Source of the DNA: Chryseobacterium rhizosphaerae
GTDB taxonomy: Bacteria > Bacteroidota > Bacteroidia > Flavobacteriales > Weeksellaceae
DNA length: 64,000 nt
NCBI RefSeq assembly: GCF_003385455.1
Contig: NZ_QNUF01000002.1
Coordinates: 124,001-188,000 of the forward strand
Direction of reading: 5' to 3'
The stretch's first letter is position 1, and every line of letters begins with the position of its first letter. A model generated the notes under the pieces. It made no database searches. It was not told the origin of the DNA and worked only from the letters and a program-made list of their open reading frames with translations. Positions 24,102 to 32,426 of the stretch are shown one piece after another. The position numbers were made by a program, and so were the translations under genes.

Positions 24102-25856
24102 ATGAAATCAAATTTTAATAAATATCCTATCATTGAAATACAGGGGCACACCTGTACAACCGGCTGGGAAAATATTGCGAAAGCACTTCAAAAAGGTACT
24201 TCAAAAATAATAGCTATTGAATGTTATCCGGGAGTATTGCTGGAAGAAATCATCACTTCAGTACAGGAATGGTTAAGCCCTGAACGTATCTTCAATACCA
24301 CAGAGGCCATGAAATCTGAGGATGAAATTACCGAAATGGTGGAAAAGTACGTGACAGATGATCCTGTATTTGGGTATATAACGCCCCTGGAACTGGAGGA
24401 TTATTTTGATCCGTCAAAAGTGGCTGTACTTCAGAAAAGTATAGATCATAGTAATGGCTGTACAGTCATTATAGGACCGGGAGCTAGTTTAATCTACTCT
24501 AAGTCTGATCTTTCCGTTTATGCAGATATGCCCCGATGGGAAATACAGATGCGCTACCGCAGCAATACAGCCTGTAATCTGGGCAGAACCAATTATACTG
24601 ATTCTGTTTCCTATCAATACAAGCATGCTTATTTTGTAGATTGGCGTGTGTGCGACCGCTATAAAAAACGCATCCTGAAGTCCTGTCAGTTTGTGCTTGA
24701 TACCACTTTACCTCATCATCCCAAAATGATCGGGGTACAAGCTTTATTGGAAGCGCTGCAGAAAACCGTAAAACGTCCCTTTAGAGTCGTTCCTTTTTTT
24801 GATCCGGGACCATGGGGAGGCCAATGGTTAAAAGAGGTGTGTGATTTAGACAGAAGCCGTCCCAACTATGCCTGGGGTTTCGACTGTGTTCCAGAAGAAA
24901 ACAGTTTATTATTAGGCTTTGGAGATCAGGTCGTAGAAATACCTGCCATTAACCTGGTATTTTTTCAGCCGGAAGCCTTATTGGGAAAACAGGTATATGA
25001 AGGATTTGGAGATGAATTTCCTATCCGTTTTGATTTTCTGGACACCATGGAAGGAGGGAATCTGAGCTTACAGGTACATCCACTGAAAGAATATATCAAA
25101 GAAAAATTCGGGATGTCTTATACTCAGGATGAAAGTTATTATATGCTGGATGCCAAAGATGATGCTTTTGTCTATCTTGGCCTCAAAGAAAATATAAATC
25201 CGGAAAGGATGATGGAAGATTTAACAGCGGCACAGCATGACAACATCCCTTTTGATACCGAAGAATATGTACAAAAATGGCCGGTCCGCAAACATGATCA
25301 TGTGTCAATCCCGGCAGGCACCGTACATTGTTCAGGAGCAGATTCTGTAGTACTGGAGATTAGTGCTACTCCCTATATTTTTACCTTCAAGCTGTGGGAT
25401 TGGGGAAGAATGGGACTGGATGGAAAACCCAGGCCTATATCTCTGAAACACGGTAACAATGTAATCCAATGGGATCGTACGACTTCATGGGTCAAAGAAA
25501 ACATTCTTAATCTTACCGAGTCCGTGGCTGAAGGAGATGGATGGAGAGAAGAACGCACCGGACTAGATGCCTTGTCGTTTATAGAAACCCGAAGACATTG
25601 GTTTACAAAAAAAGTGATTCATCATACGGAAGGTGTAGTGAATGTACTGAATCTGGTAGAAGGCCATGAAGTTATTGTAGAGAGTCCGGATCACCGTTTT
25701 GAGCCTTATGTCATTCATTATGCCGAAACCTTTATTGTACCGGCTGATATAGGAGCTTATACCATTATGCCTTATGGTGAAAGTGCAGGTAAAGAATGTG
25801 TGACTATAAAGGCAAGTATCCGAAGGGATATGATTGCAGAAAAAGTTTTAAACTAA
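24102..25856 (+). CDS. Two-part class I mannose-6-phosphate isomerase
   Basis: Interconverts mannose-6-phosphate and fructose-6-phosphate. At 584 residues it is nearly twice the size of a bacterial class I enzyme. The C-terminal half (about 265-584) is the isomerase: zinc ligands are apparent as Gln324 and His326 in LQVHP, Glu344 in ESYYMLD and His409 in GTVHCSG. The N-terminal half (about 1-260) has alpha/beta character with VLLEEI and TVIIGPGASL stretches, perhaps a degenerate P-loop kinase-like domain, but no intact Walker A. Its job is unknown. The gene is between the ROK kinase and the sugar porter in one operon. Confidence 0.85.
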   Translation: MKSNFNKYPIIEIQGHTCTTGWENIAKALQKGTSKIIAIECYPGVLLEEIITSVQEWLSPERIFNTTEAMKSEDEITEMVEKYVTDDPVFGYITPLELEDYFDPSKVAVLQKSIDHSNGCTVIIGPGASLIYSKSDLSVYADMPRWEIQMRYRSNTACNLGRTNYTDSVSYQYKHAYFVDWRVCDRYKKRILKSCQFVLDTTLPHHPKMIGVQALLEALQKTVKRPFRVVPFFDPGPWGGQWLKEVCDLDRSRPNYAWGFDCVPEENSLLLGFGDQVVEIPAINLVFFQPEALLGKQVYEGFGDEFPIRFDFLDTMEGGNLSLQVHPLKEYIKEKFGMSYTQDESYYMLDAKDDAFVYLGLKENINPERMMEDLTAAQHDNIPFDTEEYVQKWPVRKHDHVSIPAGTVHCSGADSVVLEISATPYIFTFKLWDWGRMGLDGKPRPISLKHGNNVIQWDRTTSWVKENILNLTESVAEGDGWREERTGLDALSFIETRRHWFTKKVIHHTEGVVNVLNLVEGHEVIVESPDHRFEPYVIHYAETFIVPADIGAYTIMPYGESAGKECVTIKASIRRDMIAEKVLN

Positions 25857-25861
25857 ACGAT

Positions 25862-27223
25862 ATGCCACCAACTTCAAATTCAAATATTATTTATAAAGCT
25901 ACCCTGGTAGCCTCCGTGGGCGGTTTATTATTCGGGTATGATACGGCGGTGATTTCCGGAGCTATCGGATTTATGAAGATCTATTACCAGCTTTCTGATG
26001 TGATGACCGGCTGGGTGGCTTCCTGTGCTTTGCTTGGCTGTATTGTCGGAGCAATGTATTCCGGGAAGCTTAGTGATTATGTTGGGCGTAAGAAAGTCCT
26101 GATGCTTTCCGGTTTCTTGTTTACCATTTCTTCAGTAGGTACAGCTATAGCTCCCAATCTTTGGATCTTTGTATTATTCCGGATTATTGGTGGTATGGGA
26201 ATAGGCATTGCCTCTATGCTCTCTCCGATGTATATTTCAGAAATGGCGCCTGCTGGTATCCGGGGACGTCTGATCTCTATTTTCCAATTGGGAATTGTCT
26301 CCGGAATTCTCATCATCTATTTTGTGAATGCCTATATTGCAGGGATACATAATGAAAGCTGGAATATTTCTACCGGCTGGCGCTGGATGTTTGGCTCAGG
26401 AATTATCCCATCAGTAACTTTTGTATTGCTATTGCTCACTGTACCGGAAAGTCCGCGTTGGCTGGCCGGACAGAGACGAAATACAGAAGCTTTGGAAATC
26501 CTTAGTCAGATCAATGGAAAAGCTATTGCTCGGCAGGAGCTTGAATCTATTAACGAATCACTCAAAGACGAAACCCCTTTTTCCTTTTCCGACGTCAGAG
26601 AGCCAAAGGTAAAACGGGCGTTGGGAATTGGTATTCTGCTCGCTGTATTTTCACAGATAACGGGGATCAATGCGATTATGTATTATGCTCCGGAAATCTT
26701 TAAAGCAACGGGCGTAGGATCTGATTCTGCCTTTATACAGACCATTTTGGTGGGTATTATTAATGTCATTTTCACTTTCGTGGCCATAAGATATGTAGAC
26801 CAATGGGGGCGGAAAAAATTATTACTGCTCGGCATCAGTGGTATGAGTATCTGTCTGTTTATCGTAGGTCTGGCATTTTACTCACAGCAGCAGGGTTATC
26901 TTGTTCTCATTGCCATATTGGGGTATATTGCCTCTTTTGCCATGTCCCTGGGGCCTCTTACATTTGTTGTGATTGCTGAAATTTTCCCTACCAAGGCCCG
27001 GGCTACAGCGATGTCTGTTGCTACTTTCTTTCTGTGGGCAGCTGTATTTTTGGTCTCTCAGACTTTTCCTGTACTGATAGGAAGTATAGGAAATGCATAT
27101 ACCTTCTGGCTTTATATGCTCGTTGCGGTCATTGCTTTTCTTTTTATCTGGAAAAGGATTCCGGAGACCAAAGGAAAGACACTGGAAGAAATAGAAAATA
27201 CCTGGCAGGAAAATAAGAATTGA
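25862..27223 (+). CDS. MFS sugar porter
   Basis: Twelve-helix proton-coupled sugar importer of 453 residues. Sugar-porter signatures are GGLLFGYDTAVISG in helix 1, SDYVGRKKVL between helices 2 and 3, VPESPRWL after helix 6, and PETKGKTLEEIE at the C-terminus. The start at 25862 (MPPTSNSN) lies 5 bases past the isomerase stop; the longer frame from 25796 would overlap that gene with hydrophilic residues. By context it imports mannose released by the GH38 enzyme. It is followed by a bidirectional terminator. Confidence 0.93.
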   Translation: MPPTSNSNIIYKATLVASVGGLLFGYDTAVISGAIGFMKIYYQLSDVMTGWVASCALLGCIVGAMYSGKLSDYVGRKKVLMLSGFLFTISSVGTAIAPNLWIFVLFRIIGGMGIGIASMLSPMYISEMAPAGIRGRLISIFQLGIVSGILIIYFVNAYIAGIHNESWNISTGWRWMFGSGIIPSVTFVLLLLTVPESPRWLAGQRRNTEALEILSQINGKAIARQELESINESLKDETPFSFSDVREPKVKRALGIGILLAVFSQITGINAIMYYAPEIFKATGVGSDSAFIQTILVGIINVIFTFVAIRYVDQWGRKKLLLLGISGMSICLFIVGLAFYSQQQGYLVLIAILGYIASFAMSLGPLTFVVIAEIFPTKARATAMSVATFFLWAAVFLVSQTFPVLIGSIGNAYTFWLYMLVAVIAFLFIWKRIPETKGKTLEEIENTWQENKN

Positions 27224-27256
27224 ATGTCTAGCATTTCCTGCGGAATGAAATAACAA

Positions 27257-27295
27257 ATCCCATTTTAGTCATCAAATGATCAACTAAAATGGGAT
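27257..27295. terminator. Bidirectional terminator between convergent operons
   Basis: A perfect 13 bp stem (arm ATCCCATTTTAGT) with a 13-base loop, between the sugar porter (+) and the cupin isomerase (-). It serves the ends of both the GntR operon and the long - strand gene train. Confidence 0.85.
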
Positions 27296-27317
27296 ATTTA
27301 TTTGTACTTATCCTGAA

Positions 27318-27815
27318 CTATCTTCCGAAGTCATCCTGTACTCTTACAATATCATCTTCATCAGAAGGATGAGAGGCATCGGTGTGCTGCCAGATTTCAG
27401 CAACAACTCCCCAGCCGTCTAAACCGATCAAACGGTGTCTCTCTCCCTGCTGAAGTTTTACCTGATCTGCCGGATGGTAGGTTTTCAATTCTCCTTCTTC
27501 ATCGGTATTGCTTCTCTTAATACCCACGGTTCCTTCTACTACCTGCCAGATCTCAGCTCTTCTGTGGTGATACTGCCAGCTTAGTCTTGCTTCAGGAGCT
27601 ACTATAAGAATTTTAGGACTCAATTTCCCTCCTATTCTTAAACTGTCTACATCAATTCCATCAAAATATTGGTTGGCAAAATCCTGTGCCTGAGTTTCAT
27701 CAATCACAAAAAAACCACCCCATGGTCTTGTATCATCTTTTGCAGCAAGATTAAATCCTTGCGTTGCCAGCATTTTTTCTACTCTAGCGAATATTTCTTT
27801 CTTTTCTGTACTCAT
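27318..27815 (-). CDS. Cupin sugar-phosphate isomerase-like protein
   Basis: A 165-residue single-cupin protein resembling the isomerase half of type II mannose-6-phosphate isomerases. Possible metal ligands are in YHHRRAEIWQVVEG (about 82-95) and in QGERHRLIG (about 122-130). It probably isomerises mannose-6-phosphate released from N-glycan mannose, making it a second such enzyme near the class I enzyme on the other strand. It follows a GH92 gene by 23 bases and is the last gene of the SusCD-led train. Confidence 0.8.
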   Translation of the reverse strand: MSTEKKEIFARVEKMLATQGFNLAAKDDTRPWGGFFVIDETQAQDFANQYFDGIDVDSLRIGGKLSPKILIVAPEARLSWQYHHRRAEIWQVVEGTVGIKRSNTDEEGELKTYHPADQVKLQQGERHRLIGLDGWGVVAEIWQHTDASHPSDEDDIVRVQDDFGR

Positions 27816-27838
27816 ACAGTTGTATTTGTAGTTTAAAA

Positions 27839-30121
27839 TTATTTAGTTGATTCTTCTTTTGACATTGAATATGGAAAATCTTTTTCCTGTGAACCTCTTT
27901 CTTTATTAGGTCGGCTATCCATTTTAAAATCCAGAACAGCACCTTTCATCAGTTCTTTATGACTTAGCCAGTTTTTGGAATAAGGCTGCTGGTTTACATT
28001 CAATGATTTTACATATAGGTTTTCGGAATTATTTTCCGGAGCTTTTATTTCAATTTTCTTGCCATTTTCAAGATGAACAGTAGCTTCTTTGAACAATGGA
28101 GTTCCTAAAACATACTGGTCTGTTGCCGGTGTTACCGGATAAAATCCTAATGCTGAGAAAATATACCACGCAGAAGTCTGCCCATTATCTTCGTCACCAC
28201 AATACCCGTCGGGTGTTGCCATATATAGTTTATTCATGACCTGTCTTACCCAATATTGTGTTTTATAGGGAGAGCCAGCATAATTGTATAAATAAATCAT
28301 ATGCTGAATAGGCTGGTTTCCATGAGCATACTGCCCCATATTCATGATCTGCATTTCTCTGATTTCGTGGATCACGCTTCCATAATAACTGTCATCAAAA
28401 ACCGGTGGCAGAGAGAAAACCTCATCCAGCTTGGCTTCAAATTTCTTTTTGCCTCCCATCAATGTAGCAAGGCCATCAATATCCTGAAAAACAGACCAGG
28501 TATAATGCCAGCTGTTTCCTTCTGTAAAAGCATCACCCCATTTGAAGGGATTGAACGGTTTCTGGAAGTTACCATCCTTATTTTTACCCCGCATCAAACC
28601 TGTTTCCTGATCGAATACATTTTTATAATTGTAGGCCCGTTTTTTATAGATATCAATTTCCGAAGCCGGTTTTCCTAATGCTTTACCCAATTGGTAGATA
28701 GAAAAATCATCATATGCATATTCCAGGGTTCTGGCTGCATTTTCGTTAATCTTTACATCATAAGGAACATAGCCCAGTTTATTGTAATACTCCACACCTG
28801 CACGGCCTACGGCTTCTATAGGACCTTCATTATTTGCGCCGTGTTTTACAGCCTGCCAAAGGGTTTCTGCATCATAACCACGAAGTCCTTTTATATAAGC
28901 ATCTGCTACTACAGATGCAGAATTGTTTCCAATCATAATATCTGAATATCCCGGACTGCTCCATTCTGGTAAGAAGCCTCCCTCTTTGTAGGCATTGGCC
29001 AATCCTTCCTGCATTTCAACATTGATCCCCGGATATACCAGGTTCAGGAAAGGATACAAAGCACGGAACGTATCCCAGAAACCGGTTCCCGCAAACATTC
29101 TCCCATCCAGCACTTTACCATTGTAAGGACTCCAGTGCCTTATTTTATTCTGGGCATCAATTTCATATAATTTTTGTGGAAAAAACAATGTCCTGTATAA
29201 AGAAGAATAAAAGGTTCTCATCTGTTGATCTGTTCCTCCTTTCACCTCTATTTTCCCTAATGTTTTGTTCCAGATATTTTTAGCCTCGGTTTTTACCTGC
29301 TCAAAATTTTTGTTGCCAATTTCTCTTTTCAGATTCAGTTCAGCCTGTTCAAAGCTTATGAATGAAGAGGCTACTTTTGCATAAACCGCTTCCTTGTTTT
29401 TGAGTTTAAATCCAACAACTGCGCCGGCATGATCGCTGGTAATTTCTAGCTGATCATTAACCAGTTTATCATTCTTCCATGCTTTTGTCAGCTCGAAATC
29501 TTTATCAAACTGAATCACAAAATAGTTTTTAAAATTCTCATATTTTCCTGTTGAATATCTGGTCGTATACCCCAGGATTTTTCTTTCTTTAGGAAGAATT
29601 TTAATGTAAGAGCCTTTATTCAAAGCATCAATTACTACGTAAGCACTGTCTGTTTTAGGAAAATCAAACTTAAAGAAAGAAGCTCTTTCTGTAGGTGTAA
29701 ATTCAGTTGTTACATTAATATCAGCTAAGTATACACTATAAAAATAAGGGGTTGAAACCTCAGCTTTATGACTGAACCAGCTTGCCCTGTCATCTTCTTT
29801 AAATTTTAGCTGACCAACACCCGGCATGATGGAAAAAGCGCCATAATCATTCATCCATGGAGAAGGCTGATGGGTTTGTTTAAATCCTTTTATTTTATCG
29901 GCATCATAAGTGTATGCCCATCCGTCACCCATTTTACCTGTCTGAGGAGTCCAGATATTCATTCCCCAGGGAAGTCCGACTGCCGGATAGGTATTTCCAT
30001 TGGATAAAGAAGGCTTAGACTGAGTTCCCATTAACGGATTCACATAATCTACAAGAGATCCGTTCTGCCCGAATGCACAGACCTGCAATAAAAGAAAAAA
30101 AGTAGAAAATAAAGACTTCAT
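27839..30121 (-). CDS. GH92 enzyme with Gln at the acid position
   Basis: Calcium-dependent exo-alpha-mannosidase family, 760 residues, signal peptide ending about residue 18 (CAFGQ). The N-terminal beta domain begins DYVNPLMGT, and the (alpha/alpha)6 domain has FAGTGFWDTFRALYP (343-357) and GDEDNGQTSAWYIFSALGF (642-660). The motif that usually reads GNEP, with the catalytic acid Glu (Glu533 in BT3990), reads GNQPIQH here with Gln603. From memory, the same change is described in a Cellulosimicrobium GH92 that cleaves mannose-1-phosphate-6-mannose, where the leaving group needs no protonation. This enzyme may therefore act on phosphomannosyl groups. It follows ROK kinase 2 after 16 bases. Confidence 0.92.
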   Translation of the reverse strand: MKSLFSTFFLLLQVCAFGQNGSLVDYVNPLMGTQSKPSLSNGNTYPAVGLPWGMNIWTPQTGKMGDGWAYTYDADKIKGFKQTHQPSPWMNDYGAFSIMPGVGQLKFKEDDRASWFSHKAEVSTPYFYSVYLADINVTTEFTPTERASFFKFDFPKTDSAYVVIDALNKGSYIKILPKERKILGYTTRYSTGKYENFKNYFVIQFDKDFELTKAWKNDKLVNDQLEITSDHAGAVVGFKLKNKEAVYAKVASSFISFEQAELNLKREIGNKNFEQVKTEAKNIWNKTLGKIEVKGGTDQQMRTFYSSLYRTLFFPQKLYEIDAQNKIRHWSPYNGKVLDGRMFAGTGFWDTFRALYPFLNLVYPGINVEMQEGLANAYKEGGFLPEWSSPGYSDIMIGNNSASVVADAYIKGLRGYDAETLWQAVKHGANNEGPIEAVGRAGVEYYNKLGYVPYDVKINENAARTLEYAYDDFSIYQLGKALGKPASEIDIYKKRAYNYKNVFDQETGLMRGKNKDGNFQKPFNPFKWGDAFTEGNSWHYTWSVFQDIDGLATLMGGKKKFEAKLDEVFSLPPVFDDSYYGSVIHEIREMQIMNMGQYAHGNQPIQHMIYLYNYAGSPYKTQYWVRQVMNKLYMATPDGYCGDEDNGQTSAWYIFSALGFYPVTPATDQYVLGTPLFKEATVHLENGKKIEIKAPENNSENLYVKSLNVNQQPYSKNWLSHKELMKGAVLDFKMDSRPNKERGSQEKDFPYSMSKEESTK

Positions 30122-30137
30122 TGTATCGTTTTATTAT

Positions 30138-30998
30138 TTATTTAAGCATTTTCAAAGCATAACTGGCCGCACCTAAGATGGCTGCATCTTCAAAAATAGC
30201 AGAAATTCTAACGGGCAAGTTAATATTATTCTTTATTAAATTCTGAATAAACCGCTTCTCAAAGTAAGGATATGCTTTAGCAATATTCCCTCCAATTACC
30301 AAAACTTCAGGTTCATAATGGCTCACGTATTGTACTACAAATTCGGAAAAAGAATCTGCATATTCATCAAATATTTTGGTTTGTATTTCAAGGGGTTTAT
30401 CCAGCAGCTCTTTGGTTCCTGAAATCTGTTCCCCTGTTAATTCAGTATAATAATTAACAAACCAGCGTGTTGCCAGATAGTCTTCACAAATAGAGTTTTT
30501 AAAAGGTGAATCCCAAAGATCTTCGTCAGTGGCAAATTCCCCATTATAAAAAGTAGTTCCCAATCCTGTTCCCAGCGTTACTCCAAAAACCTTGTTGAAA
30601 CCCTGCACACAACCTCCAAAAACCTCACCTTCCATAAAGGCGGCCGCATCATTCACAAAATATATCTGATCCTGAGAAATCGACATTCTTTTAGCCAGCT
30701 CTTCTTTGATATTAACCTGATAGATGTCTATAAATTTTCCTTGCTGCATCAGAGATATTCCATTTTCATAATCGAAAGGCCCCGGCATTGCAATTCCCAA
30801 TAAAAGATCCTCTTTATCCAAATCATGGGCTGCCTTATCGATCGCTGAAACCCATGCAGAAAAAATAATTTCTTTAGATTCAAAAGAGTCTACATGTTCC
30901 CGTACATATGTTGAAGAAATGATCTCACGTTTTTCAGGATTCACCTGAGCCAGTGTAATATGGGATCCTCCAATATCTATTCCTAGTATATTTTGCAT
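30138..30998 (-). CDS. ROK-family kinase without zinc motif
   Basis: Sugar kinase-type protein of 286 residues. It has GIDIGGSHITLAQ at the N-terminus, the catalytic Asp in FVNDAAAF (about 114-121) and GTGLGTTF. Unlike the ROK enzyme of the GntR operon, it lacks the CxCGxxGC zinc cluster, and the region reads DSPFKNSICEDYL. It may phosphorylate mannose, GlcNAc or another sugar freed from N-glycans; the substrate cannot be read from the sequence. It lies 12 bases after GH29 and 16 before GH92, in the - strand train. Confidence 0.82.
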   Translation of the reverse strand: MQNILGIDIGGSHITLAQVNPEKREIISSTYVREHVDSFESKEIIFSAWVSAIDKAAHDLDKEDLLLGIAMPGPFDYENGISLMQQGKFIDIYQVNIKEELAKRMSISQDQIYFVNDAAAFMEGEVFGGCVQGFNKVFGVTLGTGLGTTFYNGEFATDEDLWDSPFKNSICEDYLATRWFVNYYTELTGEQISGTKELLDKPLEIQTKIFDEYADSFSEFVVQYVSHYEPEVLVIGGNIAKAYPYFEKRFIQNLIKNNINLPVRISAIFEDAAILGAASYALKMLK

Positions 30999-31010
30999 TA
31001 TTTTTCCAAT

Positions 31011-32345
31011 TTATTTTCCTTCAAAAGCTATAACAACATTTGGGTTTTGACTATTTACAGTATAGCTATCAAATGTTAAGGTGTTATTTTTTAAATTATA
31101 TTTTATAGGTTTTCTATCTTTTAACAAATAGGCAGAGCTAATCTTTTTAAATGGAAAATTTTCCAAAGTAATTGTTTTTTCTTCCTTATTATTAAGGATA
31201 TGAACATAGATTTTACCTGCCTTCTGAGTGATAGCTCCCCATTTTTGAGGTGGAAGATACCCTCCTCTTGTTCCATAAATACTTTCACCATACACTTTCA
31301 TCCAATTTCCCATTTCTGTAAAGGAATGAATAAAAGGTTCCGGAATTTTACCATTAGGCATAGGTCCTACGTTTAGCAACAAATTGGCGTTACTTCCTGC
31401 TGCATTGACCAACAAATCTAAAAGTTCCTTAGATGTTTTATTCTTGTTGTCTTTTAAATTGAACCCCCAGGAGCCATTTATTGTTTCACAGGTTTCTAAA
31501 GGCAGTTGAGATGTTTTTTGAAAACTCAATCCACTTTTATTCTGCCCCGGAATATCTCTTTCAAACATCTGGAAATCTTCCCCTTTTAATGGAGTGATAT
31601 GATGATTATTCCCAACAAGACATTGAGGCTGAAGTGTATGGATAAGCTGATATATTTCCTCCATTCTCCAATCTACATATGTTTGTTCCTTTCTGTTTTC
31701 TTTTTCCTCTTCCATCTGATCCCAATACCCATCAAACCAGATGCCTGAAACTTCACCATACTGGGTTAATAGTTCTGTCAATTGATTTTTCATAAACTGG
31801 ATATAGTCATTCCAGTTTCCTTTCTCAGTACGTCTGGTTTCCTTCCCTGTACGGCCTGTCCAGTAAGAATAATCAGTTCTTCTCCAGTCCAACAGTGAAT
31901 AATAAAATGCTATTTTGATCCCCTGCTGATGACACTCCTGAGCCAGCTCTTTCACAAGATCCCTTTTAAAGGGGGTATTCATGATCGTAAAATCCGAATA
32001 TTTGGTATCCCACATACTAAAACCATCGTGATGTCTTGTCACTAATGTAATATATTTTATTCCGGCATTTTTAGCCATTGTAACATATTCTTTAGCATTA
32101 AACTCTGTGGGGTTAAAGAAATCTTTCAGCTTAGTGTAATCATTCACTGGAATTTTATCATCGTTCATCACCCATTCTCCCCTGCCCAATTCACTATATA
32201 ATCCAAAATGGATAAACATACCGAATTTTTCATTCTGAAATTCTGTTCTTGCTTTAAGATTAGCGGCTACCGGTTCATAGTTTTGCTGAGAGAATCCCAT
32301 ACAAAAGCTCACCACCAATATCATTAATAATATTTTTTTTACCAT
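31011..32345 (-). CDS. GH29 alpha-L-fucosidase
   Basis: Retaining exo-fucosidase, 444 residues, signal peptide to about residue 19 (CMGFSQ). The catalytic barrel shows FGMFIHFGLYS (41-51), HHDGFSMWD (105-113) and the nucleophile Asp205 in GIWFDGYWD. Within this locus it would remove core or antennary fucose from N-glycans. A terminator-like hairpin upstream (32375-32408) suggests it may head a sub-operon of GH29-ROK-GH92-cupin, or that read-through is partial. Confidence 0.92.
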   Translation of the reverse strand: MVKKILLMILVVSFCMGFSQQNYEPVAANLKARTEFQNEKFGMFIHFGLYSELGRGEWVMNDDKIPVNDYTKLKDFFNPTEFNAKEYVTMAKNAGIKYITLVTRHHDGFSMWDTKYSDFTIMNTPFKRDLVKELAQECHQQGIKIAFYYSLLDWRRTDYSYWTGRTGKETRRTEKGNWNDYIQFMKNQLTELLTQYGEVSGIWFDGYWDQMEEEKENRKEQTYVDWRMEEIYQLIHTLQPQCLVGNNHHITPLKGEDFQMFERDIPGQNKSGLSFQKTSQLPLETCETINGSWGFNLKDNKNKTSKELLDLLVNAAGSNANLLLNVGPMPNGKIPEPFIHSFTEMGNWMKVYGESIYGTRGGYLPPQKWGAITQKAGKIYVHILNNKEEKTITLENFPFKKISSAYLLKDRKPIKYNLKNNTLTFDSYTVNSQNPNVVIAFEGK

Positions 32346-32374
32346 CAGTTACTTCCTAAATTTTAACAGATAAA

Positions 32375-32408
32375 ACCTGCCTTATGCTATTAAAAACATA
32401 ACGCAGGT
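32375..32408 (-). terminator. Terminator after the Endo H/F1-type GH18
   Basis: Arms ACCTGCCTTATG and CATAACGCAGGT pair with one mismatch. On the - strand the stem is followed by TTTTATCTG. It would attenuate transcription between the endoglycosidase and the GH29 gene. Confidence 0.65.
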
Positions 32409-32426
32409 CTTGATTAGATCTTATAT

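Noticed and set aside
32375-32408. Possible riboswitch or leader RNA ahead of GH29
   Set aside because: The single imperfect hairpin with T run fits a terminator; no further conserved structure is seen.
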